Assembly: GCF_001949145.1 (NCBI RefSeq)
Contig: NW_019091422.1
Location: 905,504 to 933,096, forward strand
Length of the DNA: 27,593 nucleotides
Direction: 5' to 3'
DNA from: Acanthaster planci
Taxonomy: Eukaryota > Echinodermata > Asteroidea > Valvatida > Acanthasteridae
Position numbers and translations under genes: made by a program
Part shown: piece after piece, positions 1 to 10,594 of the stretch
Numbering within the stretch: the first letter of the stretch is position 1
How the letters are laid out: the number at the start of each line of letters is the position of its first letter
The notes under the pieces: model-generated
What the model was told of the DNA's origin: nothing
Database searches by the model: none
Seen by the model: the letters and a program-made list of their open reading frames with translations, nothing else

Positions 1-515
1 GTCCACAGGAGGTGGGGACATACATTTAGATTCCATTGCAGTTGAAACTTAACCCTGCGATGAAAACGACTGGGAAAAATTGTGGAAAGAATTCCCAATC
101 ACAGGCAAATTTCCCACTCGTGAAAAAAAAGCTGCAAAAAACTTTCCCGCTTTGTGAAAATTTTTCCCATTTGTGAAAAGCAGCTGTGAAACCACCAAGG
201 GGGAAATTTTGTTTTCACAATTTGAGAAATGAATATTCATTTTCCCGGATGAGAAAAAGTGCGAAATGTCTGCCCCGTTTTGAGGTTAACTTCCCATTGC
301 AATGTACTGTCTAATCACCCCCTGCCATGTTTAGACTGGGAGGGGGGGGATGAGCAACAGTATCCCCTCCCCCAGGATTTCTCATCCAAGTCCTCCTCCA
401 ATTCCAATTATGTCCTCGACATTGCTTGTGGTGTGGTTTCTGTCTCGGACACATGTACTCGATGCTGCAGTATGATTAACATCTTGGCTGAATTGACAAG
501 TCCTGCTTTTGCCAA
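1..515. other. No gene recognised
   Basis: AT-rich and homopolymer-rich sequence with many short runs of the type gtgaaaa/ttccc, and a G-rich stretch near 342-350. No convincing exon with a matched acceptor, donor and coding frame was found on either strand. It could belong to an intron or 3' region of the minus-strand gene whose large exon is at 4955-7562, because that gene must continue to lower coordinates. Confidence 0.5.
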
Positions 516-744
516 TTATCCGCTCCGAGCAGAACAAAAGAGGGCTTTTTTGGGGTACTCACTGCATAGGTGCGCCATGACGCGCACAAGTATATGCACG
601 TTCGACGGGTAGCACGCTGAGTATGCGTAACTAATTTACTCCAGCATGTACACAAGTATGGTCTTTGTGTACACGCAGAATGCCTGCAAGAACCCGCTTG
701 TAACCACCTGTCTTTTTTTCACCGATTGGGGGTGCACTTCAGCT
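516..744 (+). repeat. Dispersed repeat, left copy of an inverted pair
   Basis: This stretch is the reverse complement, with scattered mismatches and short gaps, of 4437-4666. Shared blocks in order include ttatccgctccgagc, caaaagaggg, actcactgcatagg, gcctgcaagaaccc and gtaaccacctgtct. Similarity stops abruptly at both edges, as expected for two copies of one mobile element or for long terminal inverted repeats. No target duplication was recognised. The element class is unknown. Confidence 0.75.
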
Positions 745-2816
745 CAGGGTGAGGGGGTTAGCTGGGCCTTTTGTGGCAGTATGGCAGCTTCTAGCTTCCA
801 CATGATAAGCCTCTAGTCTTCTGCAGAAAAGTTATGTGGCTGTCAGTACCCTGTTCACTAACCCGGCTTAATTATTGGGAAATTGGGTTAAGACATGCTC
901 AGCTGGTGTATATACATCTTCTAGAGGGTCGTTTTCATCCCAAACCCACGAAACTTGCTCATAATGCCGATAATATGGTCTCACCAACCGGCACTCACTG
1001 AAATTCACCAACAGCGATGTACCCGTACCACACACACAGGTTTGTCAATCAGATCTCAAACACAGAAAGCTAGAAAAGTCTCAGCACTCTGGCAAAGCAC
1101 ACAGCTTCAACTTACAGTTTTCTAGGTTTCTTGGGTGGCTATTTAACCGAACACCCTGCAGTGGTCACTTTTCTCAATTTTTTTTGTCTTTTAGCCTTCT
1201 GAAGATCTTGCGTAAACTGTGCCGGTAGCTAAACCCTCACAGACATATTTTACAGGTATCCCAATGAGGAGTTCACGGTACTTCCTGACAAACGTCAGTT
1301 AAAAAAATGAGCTTTTGTGTCAAACACGCCACTGACATTCTTCGGTTTTTCAAAATGTGCGCCGGTCTGGAAGAAAACACTTGCGGGGAGGGGGGGGGGG
1401 ATCAGCCTACGATTCATGGTTAATCTCCTCCCTTCTGTCGCACATATGGTTTATGAATAGGGCTATTGTCACGGGCATGCACGCTGCATCACTGGTGCTT
1501 GACAGCCGACACGCCACTGGAAATGTTCTGAACTTGCACGGGCGAAGTTGGTTAGGAACTGTTCTGCTCAGACTTGTGTGTCGAGGCGTGGACACCTACA
1601 TGTATGTACAAGTCCGCAGGTATGCACATGACTGATTTGAAAAGAGAAAAACAACCTCCAAGGTCACGAAGGAGCATAGGTGAACGCAGCCTATGAGCAA
1701 ACAGTGCAGGTATTTTGTACCACAAAACCTGTCAAGGTGGGCTACATTGTACAAATTTTCCATGGATCTGGTTAGTATGTTAACGACCATCACAGGAGGA
1801 CTCTGCTCTTTTTTGCACAAGCTCAGTTCTCAATCCGTCTGATCGAAAGAACTAAAAGAAAAACAAACTCCCCATGGAAAAACTGGTTCAGACAGGGTAA
1901 AATGTATTTTTTCATAACAAATTTCAGCCGACAAAAGTTAGAGCCTGCAGTAATTTTACAGCGGTAAAACTTGTTTTTCTTTCCTTTTATTGGGGGGCGT
2001 CCATTTTCCCCTTCCGTTTTTTTTCCCATCTGATAAGAAGAGACTGGACAAACCGCTGGGTGGAAACACTCACAAAAAAAGACACACTGAAAACTGAAGT
2101 GTTTGTCTTTGAGTTGGACATGTTTTCCTGGGGGTGGGAAGTTTATCTAACTGTATTTGTTCTCGGGAACAAGTGGAACACTAAAAAAAATTGTTCCACA
2201 AATTCAAGGCACACACAGTCGGGGGCGTTTATGGCCCTAAACTGTTGTTCAGTGTGAGAACCACAATCACATCTGAGCGTTCACCAGATATGAGTCACAA
2301 ACTTATATGAACTTATACCCTCCTACTGGCTGATACCCTAGTTCTATTTTTGTTCCAAAATAAGCCTTGATCTCATCTCATTTTGATTCTCTTGGTCAAA
2401 TTCTGATTTGAATAAAATGGGAGAAAAATTGTTTCAAGGAAATGTACATGTATGCAGCTGATATACTAAAAGTACTTTACTTTTGCTGTTCACTGCGTAA
2501 AAGATTTGAACTATGATAATGCATGAAGTTTTCCCAGAAATTCTGTTGACTATAATACATGTGCATGTAAATGATGGCATTTAAGAACTTGTGGCTTTTT
2601 TCTTTCATCAATGCTACATGTAAATTCAAACAAGTGTGTGGTAACTATTTCCTGTGTGAAATCTACAAGTTTGTGGGAGACATGAGCCACTCGCACGAGA
2701 TGTTAAGCCCAAGACCTCCTGCAGAGTCTTATGCGTGCTAAAGGTGAGATTGGCAGATAAGGAGAAACCCACAAACCATCTAGAGTATGGGAAGTGAGAA
2801 AGACAACAGTGAAATA

Positions 2817-2901
2817 GTGACAATGACAACAATGAACAGTGACAATGACAACAATGAACAGTGACAATGACAACAATGGACAGTGGCAATGACAACAGTG
2901 A
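2817..2901. repeat. 22-bp minisatellite, about 3.9 copies
   Basis: Three full 22-bp units beginning gtgacaatgacaac occupy 2817-2838, 2839-2860 and 2861-2882. A partial, slightly diverged fourth unit follows to 2901. The first two units are identical and the third differs by one base. No coding role is evident. Confidence 0.9.
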
Positions 2902-3032
2902 CTTTTACGGGGCTTTCAGTATCTGTCAAGGCACAAACTTGACAAACATTTTTTTCTCAGACGGCTATGATTACATGAATCTTGCACTTGATTCCGTTGC
3001 TACAAATTGCAAAAAAAGCACCAAATTGAACG

Positions 3033-3062
3033 ATCAGACCTTTGGAAATCAGACCTTTGGAA
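3033..3062. repeat. Direct duplication of a 15-bp unit
   Basis: The unit atcagacctttggaa occurs twice in perfect tandem. It looks like a recent slippage duplication in non-coding DNA. Confidence 0.85.
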
Positions 3063-4436
3063 ATCCACATTCTTGTCAGCAGACAAATTCCTGGAATCGG
3101 GAAAAACCCCTAAGGTGCCAGAATGTGCAACCACTGAGCTTGCTTTTGGGCCAGCTAGCTTACTAATTTACATCTGACACACAGGTGTATCCCACAACAA
3201 AGGTGAAGGACAGATGTACATACATTCCAGTAATTGTCTATGTAGTCACATACCAACAGAGGTATGGACCGTGTTTCCAGTACTGCACTTTTATGTCTGT
3301 ACTTTTTTGACTTAGGGCTCTGCAAGATGAAAATCTCAACTCTGGGAAAATTACCTATTCATACAGGTACAAAAGATCTCAACCCATTTCAAGGCCAACT
3401 GTATACCACAGCAGTAAGCGCATGTTTTAACATCACCATGGCAAAAACTCTCTACCTCCGTGAAACTGACAAACACATGTATTTTCAACCCCCTTTTTTC
3501 CTCTTTTTTTTACCATTTTTGTATGTCTTTTTAAAACTTTTATCATCCAAAATTACATCACATATAACTCTTGGGCCTCCTTTCAACATTTTCACAAAAA
3601 TGAGACATTCGCCAAAGACTTGATACATCTTGTTATCAGCTGTTTCCTTTCATAACATTCATGTCTAGTCAGGCCCAATAGAATAATGCATAATTTCCTT
3701 TGAAAGTCAAGCTCAGTATGCTTTGCACATGTTTAACACAGCCTACGCACTGCTTATTCAGCATGCCAAAATAACCATGTTCAAGGTCACAGCTGCACTG
3801 AAGGAAGCTTGAGATTATTTTAAGCAGTAGCGTATGAAAAATGGTGAAGATGTGGATGGATTACAGACAAGCAAACATGCGGCATTTCAAACATTAATAA
3901 TTCACTATTGTCGTCGTTCCCTCAATGCAGTCTCTGGGCACAATCACTCTACGCCTTGACCACAAGGTTAAATAAGGCATCATTCTTCCAAATGTTGGAG
4001 GAAATGATGTCATTTAATGCAGTGGAAACTGCATTAAACTGCTTGTCTGGCCCTGACCGTAGATGTGCACGATGTGAAAAAAAATGTGACCGTGAAAAGT
4101 GAAAGAACTTAGCTTTGTCAGCGGCAACTAGTCAGCAAAATCAGTGTACGGTGACATAGACTGCACTTCACATTATCTCTGATTTCTGTTTTAGGAAGTA
4201 GCATGATTTTCCGACTGTCACACATTGACTGACAAGCAGTGGTCGAGGTTTGAAAAAAGGCGTGGAACAGGGGAAGGATACAATACCCTGGTTATGACAT
4301 ATGTGTATCGGCTGAGTTTGGAATGTTTTAAGCCCTGTTTAAACCCTTTGTGCCCTTTTGAGGGTACCATTTGAGAAAATACAGACTATTTTTGCAAACA
4401 GATGACGTTAAGTTAAATACACATGTGTCTGCCCCC

Positions 4437-4666
4437 AGCTGAAGTACACCCCAATCGGCGAAAGAGAGACAGGTGGTTACAAGTGGGTTCTTGCAGGCGT
4501 TCTGCGTGTACGCAAAGACCATACATGCTGAAATAAATTAGTTATGTGTACTAAGCGTGCTCTACGTCAAATGCTCATAGGCCTATATTTGCGCGCCTCA
4601 TGGCGTACCTATGCAGTGAGTACCAAAATAGCACACGCCCTCTTTTGCTCCGCTCGGAGCGGATAA
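4437..4666 (-). repeat. Dispersed repeat, right copy of an inverted pair
   Basis: Inverted partner of 516-744. Read on the minus strand it begins ttatccgctccgagc and ends at the block containing cgccgattgggg and acttcagct. The sequences outside and inside the two copies do not match each other. This copy lies just downstream (minus-strand sense) of the splice donor at 4954, so it is probably in an intron of that gene. Confidence 0.75.
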
Positions 4667-4954
4667 GACTGCACTCCAATCGTTTCATTCGCTATGGAAG
4701 CTTCTGGACTCGAAAAAATTATTATTTCAGATACCAGGCTACATGTGCAAAAATACACAGAAATACTATAAAGATACATGCACGTGTACCAGTCTTTGAA
4801 AATTTCTTTACAACAAAATACACTGCTTATGGTCTGGGCCCAGCCAATCAACTTTCCCTTTGACATTTTGTGTTCCTCCCTAAAATTCTGTCCCAATAAC
4901 AATTCAGTTTTTAAACAGCATTTGTGTTCCATTAAAAAATGAGGAAATTCTTAC

Positions 4955-7562
4955 CTGAGCTACAGGCGGTTCCCTCTGATTCTGGCATTTCTTTGTCAGC
5001 TGCGACCATGGATGGAACTGGTAAATTCTCATGTGGTTCTCTGAGGTCTTCCCCAGTCCTGCGGATGGCCGTTGCAACTGCATGTGAGATTTCCCCATCT
5101 CCGTCCACAGAATTAGCCTTGAGGTCCTCTTTGGTTGCCTTCTCTGCAGAAACCTGACGAGATCCAGTGACGTTCTTTCCACTCTGGTGCTTACCGGTGA
5201 CAGCCTCGAACAAGGTTTCCCCGTCGCCATCCACCGAGCTGGCCTTGAGGTCTCCCCGGGCAACCTTCAGGGCTATCTCTCTCCCTCGCCTGCTCTGGGT
5301 AAAAGTGGAGGCTTTTGGAGGCTCTGCACCGGGTTCGCCTCTGAGGAATACACTAATTCTATGTGAGGAACTCACTTTGGACTGTTGACTTAGGACAGTT
5401 CTGGAGGAGGTTTCAAAGGTCCTTTCTGCATCACTAATACTTGAACAGGAATGGTCCACTGATTTATCTCTGTCAATAGAATTGCTGCTGCTGTGTAACA
5501 ATTCCACAGGATCAACCACTTCAACGGGACAAATTAATTTTTGCCGACTAACTTTTTCTGTACTGTTAAAAAGATTTGGTGGAGAAATTCCCGAGAGTAC
5601 AGTCTCATTTTCGGGTAGTTTTATCTCTGAGGTAGCACAGTCTGAGTTCTCATTTTTGGGTGTGGTGGACTCATCGTTATCAAAATGAAACTCTTCCATT
5701 GTCTTTTCTTGATCTTGGCAGACCAGGACAGTCAATGAGGATGGTGAATGAGTGACAGTTTCTTCTTCAAGGCATTCATCAGTGCCTGTTGTTAGTTGTG
5801 AAATCTCCATGACTTCCACGGGCGAGTTATCTGTTGCAGTCTTTGCTGAATCTTCCAACTCCATGTTTTCTTTATCCCCTGATGTGGATGTGTCTTTGGG
5901 TTTAAGCCCGAGCCCTGATATTGAGTAAAACTTTGAAGGTGCAGTTTGGCTAACTGGGGATCCTTCCTCGTACGACTGGTCAACGTCGACTGAGCACTCA
6001 GACGGTGTGGTGGTGAGTGAGGACGAGTTCTCCGTGCCACTGTCTGCCCCGTCCAAACTCAGCCGGAACATCAAGCTTGGCCTGTCTGACTGGGGAGCCC
6101 TGGGCCTCAGCTTGACAGGTCGGTTTGGGGGAAGGCTGGACCGGCGCAAGACATGGACCGGAATCTGGCTGGCGGAATGTGACCTCTGCCTTTCGTCGCT
6201 GCTCTTTGTTGCAGCTACGGGGTTGCGGCACCCACCGCCTTGTGGGAAGCTTAGAGACGGCTTGTCAGAGAGTCTGACACTGGTGGGAGCTGGGAGCGAG
6301 TTCCTGGGGGACAGCATGGACTGCGTCGGTCCCGGTTGTTGCGATGCCCTGCGCCTTAGACTCTGAGGCCTGGGTATGTTTGTGGGGATGGGTCTGGGAC
6401 TGGCTGAATTGGTACCGGCAGGCTTGGCGTGTCTTGGAGGTGGAGTGGGAGTGCCAGATGAACTTCCTGTGCTACCTGTTTCCTGAAAGGATTTTGAAGT
6501 TTTCGAAATAGGAGTCCGACTTGCTGACAGTCCGTTAGTTGCTGACGGTAGAGTACGTTGCCTTCTGGGTGGTGCCTTGGGAGATATTTCTGTTGTCTTT
6601 TGCTCTGTTTTTACAGACCTTGTTGGTATAGGAATGGCCTTTGTATCAGCTGCTGCTCTGCTAGTAGACGGTTGTGATTGTTTTACAGTTCTGTTTATTT
6701 GCTTCTGGCAACCTGAATCTTCCAAGGTTGCAGTGTTTTGAGGTTGACGTTTGACAAGCAATTCAGGACTTTTAATTTCACTTTTAACATCAGTCCCTCT
6801 TGAACGACCAGTTCCCCCTTTGATGCCCTTAGATATTCTAGGACCTGCTGGCTTAGGATCTATTTGCTGGCTCTTCTTGCTATCCACGCTCTCTTGGGAG
6901 ATTTGCCTGATTCCAGTGACCCTTCCGAGACTTTGTGGCCTCTGAGAAATCTTTCTTGTTGAGGTGGTAGACTGGTCATGTTTTGGCCGTTCATCTTTTT
7001 TTGAGGCTTGCGATTTCCCCACATCCTCCTTTGAGGGAGTTTCAAACACCTCACCCAAGTTCCTTGGGTCTCTGACTTTTTTGGGCCGCATCCGAGGCAC
7101 GGTTGACGCTCCTGATCCAAAATTGAGAACCTCAAGTGGCTTGACTCCACGCCCGTATCTGAAAGCCCCCTGCCGGGTGAGAGTTGTGGATGGCGAGAGG
7201 GGGGACAGATTCTCCCGTGAGACGGCCCCAACCCCTTCAAATTCCAGCTCTGATCTGGACACTTTTGGACTTGTCGCCGAGTGGGAGTCATTGGAGCTTT
7301 TGCTGTCTGCTTTACTGTGCACTCCCTGCCTCATAACCCGTGGGTTGGTCCGCACCTGTGGAGCACGAATACCTGATCTGGGGGTACCCACTGTTACCTT
7401 CGCTGCTGCTGCATCAGTTCCATTAACTTTGGCTGTTGTTCTCCATGTCGGGGCAGGAATTCTGGAAGGCAAGGCCTGCGTCTGAGGAGTCCCTGGGCCC
7501 TCCATGCTGGCACTGTCCCTGTTCGTCACAGCATTCGCACGTCGTCCTCGTGCACTGGCCAT
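4955..7562 (-). CDS. Large coding exon of an unrecognised Ser/Pro-rich disordered protein
   Basis: The minus-strand frame is open for about 890 codons, far beyond chance. The first in-frame ATG is at 7562 with a favourable context (G at -3 and +4), giving 869 codons plus one base. The exon ends in CAG followed by the donor GTAAGA at 4954, so the protein continues in further exons. The protein is basic, low-complexity and rich in Ser, Pro, Lys and Arg, with no signal peptide, membrane segment or folded domain seen. Features numbered from this Met: SRIP at 33-36 and SQIP at 465-468, both in Ser/Pro/basic surroundings as in EB1-binding SxIP motifs; KEN at 564-566; about 19 S/T-P sites; a proline-rich TPPPR stretch near 373-377; an acidic Ser/Thr-rich part at about 500-720; and a 42-residue repeat containing DLKASSVDGDGE (771-782) and DLKANSVDGDGE (813-824). 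A microtubule plus-end or mitotic role is inference only. If an upstream exon is spliced on, the start lies elsewhere and extra N-terminal residues are possible. Plus-strand open frames over this exon are shadows. Confidence 0.78.
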
Positions 7563-10553
7563 ATCTGGTGATTCAGCACCGTGTGGTGGTCGTGTGCTGC
7601 CTGCCAGTATTGACAACTCGTCAGGGAACACTGGCTGGCAAAGAACCTGCTGCGAGACCCCATCGCCCCCAACACAGGCTCTATGGCTTGTTTGCTTTCA
7701 TTATCGTCAATGCAAACATGCAAAGTGCGTATTTGCCCAAGACAACAAGACAAAACAGTAGCGCTTTCCAAATAAATATAAATATTCCCCTCTCTTTCCT
7801 GGGCAGTGAATATAGCCAAGTATGTCCCGCTGGTGGAAAACCTCTTATCACCTGAGGTTATCGTGACCAATGTGGTCTCAAGTCACCATCCAATTGGGTG
7901 GAAGAGATGAGAATGACAACAGTCAAGCACAGCCATTCCAAGACCCCCTGATAAGTTGGGGTTTTATACTTTTTGTAGCATTAACCTGATTTTCAAAACA
8001 CTCCAAATCTGCCCGGTGAATTCGCCTGAAGTGGCCATGCACAGCCAATTGAAAAAAAGATCTGCTCAGGAGAGATTATTCTGTCACGAGGCTTGTATTA
8101 CTCTGCAGCAAAATTATTCCATTTTGGTGCTTGATGTTCCAATTGATTTTCCAGATTTTGATCCTCTGCAAGTGTTCATACGTTGGAATGTTCCTAAAAT
8201 TCCTAACTGTCCTTATAGTCCCTAGGACAAGTTCGAGGAAGGAAACACTCAATAGCTGGAATCTCTGATGAGTCTACTTTCTGTTGCCGATCCGTGTTAG
8301 TCCAGCATGTCACTACCACTGAACACTCCTGACCATCTTTCCTCCTAATCAACAGGTGATGGCAAAATGAGTTCAGGCGCCAATTCAAGAGCTTTGAAAA
8401 GAACACAAACAGGAAGACCACAACTGTTGATGGACGTGTGCTCCTGTCGTTACAAACGCAGAGTACCATGTCCTGTTAAATGGCACACACAGCACACACA
8501 AACAGGAAACAATGAAAGAAGAAGGAGAAAAAAAAAATCAATTGGCGTTACGACAGTGAAGTCAGAGGCATTTGCACAGCACTATCAGTCTGGGAAATCA
8601 ATAATGAGCGGACACCTGGGGCTTAGCACGGACTAGTTCTGCTTACAGTAGAGCAGCTGCAAACCAGCCAAAGTATCAACTGATATACAGTGTTTGCAAC
8701 TGGTTCTCAGCTTATTTTATTGCTCAGCATGAAAATCTGCTATGCACTTGTTCTCCAGTGGAAGGTTGCATGAAATTCATCCCTGACTGATTTTGCGGCA
8801 GGCCTATATAACAGTGATATGCATATATATGCATCATACATGTATGTAACTACATGTAGATAAGACTGCTATAGATGGATAATATTTAACTTGTGTACAT
8901 GTATGCATCAAGGGGGCGGACCCAGACCCAAATTTTTTGGGGGAGGGGCAACATTGTTTTTCAGGGGGCCAAAAACTTTGGAAATTTTTCATGCAACCTT
9001 TTTAGGCCTTGATGAGGGGTGAGGCTACATTTTTATTGGGGCTTTTAACAAACTCTTTGAAGGACGGGAAATAAACTAATAAAATAATTAAATCAAAAAC
9101 TTCTTTCATTAAAAAAAAAAAAGCTTTTTTTGGGGGGGGATGTCCCTGCTTGACCGTGTTTGATCCTGGATTAAAGTGCATGTAACATTTGCAGAGTGCT
9201 TTTAAACAGAGTTCTGACAATTTTTTTTATCAAAAATTTCCCGACAAAAATGGAAATGAAATGAGTTATCGGAACTTGACGTTCAAAGTGTGCTCTCAGT
9301 GAGTCTACTTTGCTCTCATGGATGGAAAAAACCAGGCTGGTTTTCTGCCTACATTTGGTTTTGTTCATGAACTCAACCTGGTCTGCCCCCAAGCAATTTA
9401 CCGCACCTGTAACGGTGAATGGAAATTGAATGCTCCAGTGCAGCCACAATGAATCGCTCATCTTTGGACGACAAAAAAAAAGCCTGCAGTCCAAAGGTTG
9501 GCAAACGCTCTGACACCTGTTGGAATTTTTTTCCTTCAATATTTTGGGCTAGGATCAGACGTGGGGGGTTTAATGGGGGGGGGGTTGATGCAGAGAGCTT
9601 ACACTACACAGCCAATCAATTATCAGGTGAACTGTGCAAAAACCGTAACAAATTTGACAGACTATCAATACTCAAATGTCACTTTGATTGGCTTGTATGC
9701 AAAGCTCAACTATATTTTCCCATCTAAGTTGAAAGTTTTTTTTTCAGAATACCAGTATCTGGGTTTACGCATTGGGGTAATTAACCAGGTTTACGGCCCA
9801 ATGGAAGGCGAAGAGGAGAGCAACATGGCCAAAATGGGAATATCTCTGACAAAAGTAATAAAATATCAACTTCGCACTAGTGTATCTGGGGGCGTAACAT
9901 GGAGAATTCACTCTTACTTGGTGCACAGAAATTAGGAAAATTTAAGGAAAAAATTACAGACATCTTAAAATAATGCCCGTCCTCTGCCAACCCTGGATCC
10001 AAGCAGCTCCGGTATGTTATGTCCCAAGGTTACGCCTTGTCAACTATTTCTTCAAACATGTCCTTTAACTAGTCCTATGAATCTTGTTTTAATCATCCTA
10101 ACCTGAGCCAAATGACTACATGCAGTTATGAATCTGGAGTACATCAGCTGGAAACTGAACGTGGACGGACAAGTTCAAGTTTTTTGCATCCTGAAGCAAG
10201 CTAGGCCTTTGACGAAATACAACTTATTGCTAACCCCCGAAAAGTTGGATGCCCACAACTCACGAAATAGGCTCACTCCCCGATTTCCGAAATTCTCACC
10301 AAGTTCAATTCGCATTATTCCGTTCCTCAGGCCAGAACTGTGACTTTACAATCCCAAATCCTACACAACCAACTCCAGCGTACACATTCGTAACCTGCCG
10401 TCGACAAAATGGCGCTGTCATCCTCCATTATGAAGTAAAACTATCACATCAGTCAGATGACGCACGAGACTACAACTTCCGTTTTCTCAATTTCTGATCT
10501 AAACTACTGAAATTCAAGACAGCTTTTCCTCGGCACGTAACACCCCGACTTAC
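7563..10553. other. 5' region or first intron of the minus-strand gene
   Basis: No confirmed exon. If the exon candidate at 10554-10594 is real, this is mainly its intron. A phase-compatible acceptor (ggcaggcag before CACACG) would put the large exon's first base at 7596, after a CTGAC branch-point-like sequence, although its pyrimidine tract is poor. The segment also holds a possible decayed transposon (8911-9178), two adjacent TACATGTA sites near 8840-8858 and an AAAATGGCGCTG YY1-like motif near 10404. The plus-strand frame at 9498-9935 looks accidental. Confidence 0.45.
8911..9178. mobile_element. Possible decayed hAT-type non-autonomous element
   Basis: The left edge reads agggggcggacccag followed by a T-run and ggggaggggc. 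The right edge has ggggggatgtccctg, then a gatcctggatt block. This layout resembles the ends of common animal hAT-type elements with CAGGGGCGGATCC-like termini. Neither end is intact and I could not match a clean 8-bp target duplication, so both boundaries and the class are uncertain. Confidence 0.3.
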
Positions 10554-10594
10554 CGTTCTTCAGCTGCCATGCCTGCCGCTCTCAGTTCCACCAT
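10554..10594 (-). CDS. Candidate first coding exon of the minus-strand gene
   Basis: On the minus strand an ATG in strong context (CAACATGG) opens 13 codons plus two bases (MVELRAAGMAAEE, then a split Arg codon). It ends at a near-consensus donor, GTAAGT (10553-10548). The upstream sequence looks like a short 5' UTR. The split codon could join a phase-compatible acceptor at 7596 and read into the frame of the large exon, adding about 12 residues before its first internal Met. The link is inferred from phase and donor strength alone. It could instead be a chance ATG with a donor, or start a different transcript. Confidence 0.35.

Larger units (their letters stand above)
745..4436. other. Spacer between inverted repeat arms; no confirmed exon
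   Basis: No gene could be supported in this 3.7 kb. Several good minus-strand acceptor-like sites exist (for example near 832, 1367, 1633 and 2753). Any of them could start a later exon of the minus-strand gene at 4955-7562, but none gives a uniquely convincing continuation in the required phase (two bases completing a split codon). Open frames of 90-120 codons here look like chance: they lack splice context and protein-like composition. The segment holds one minisatellite (2817-2901), a doubled 15-bp unit (3033-3062) and several TACATGTA palindromes. Confidence 0.5.

Noticed and set aside
1-4954. Possible later exons of the minus-strand gene after acceptors near 832, 1633, 2753 and elsewhere
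   Set aside because: Several acceptors give short frames in the needed phase, but each soon stops and none has supporting motifs, so choosing one would be guessing.
4939-7485. Several plus-strand open frames of 64-173 codons opposite the large minus-strand exon
   Set aside because: They are shadows of the 2.6-kb minus-strand coding frame, with no splice logic or protein-like pattern of their own.
9498-9935. Plus-strand open frame of 145 codons
   Set aside because: No splice context or recognisable motif, a homopolymer G-run inside, and flanks that are non-coding. It is probably chance inside the putative intron.
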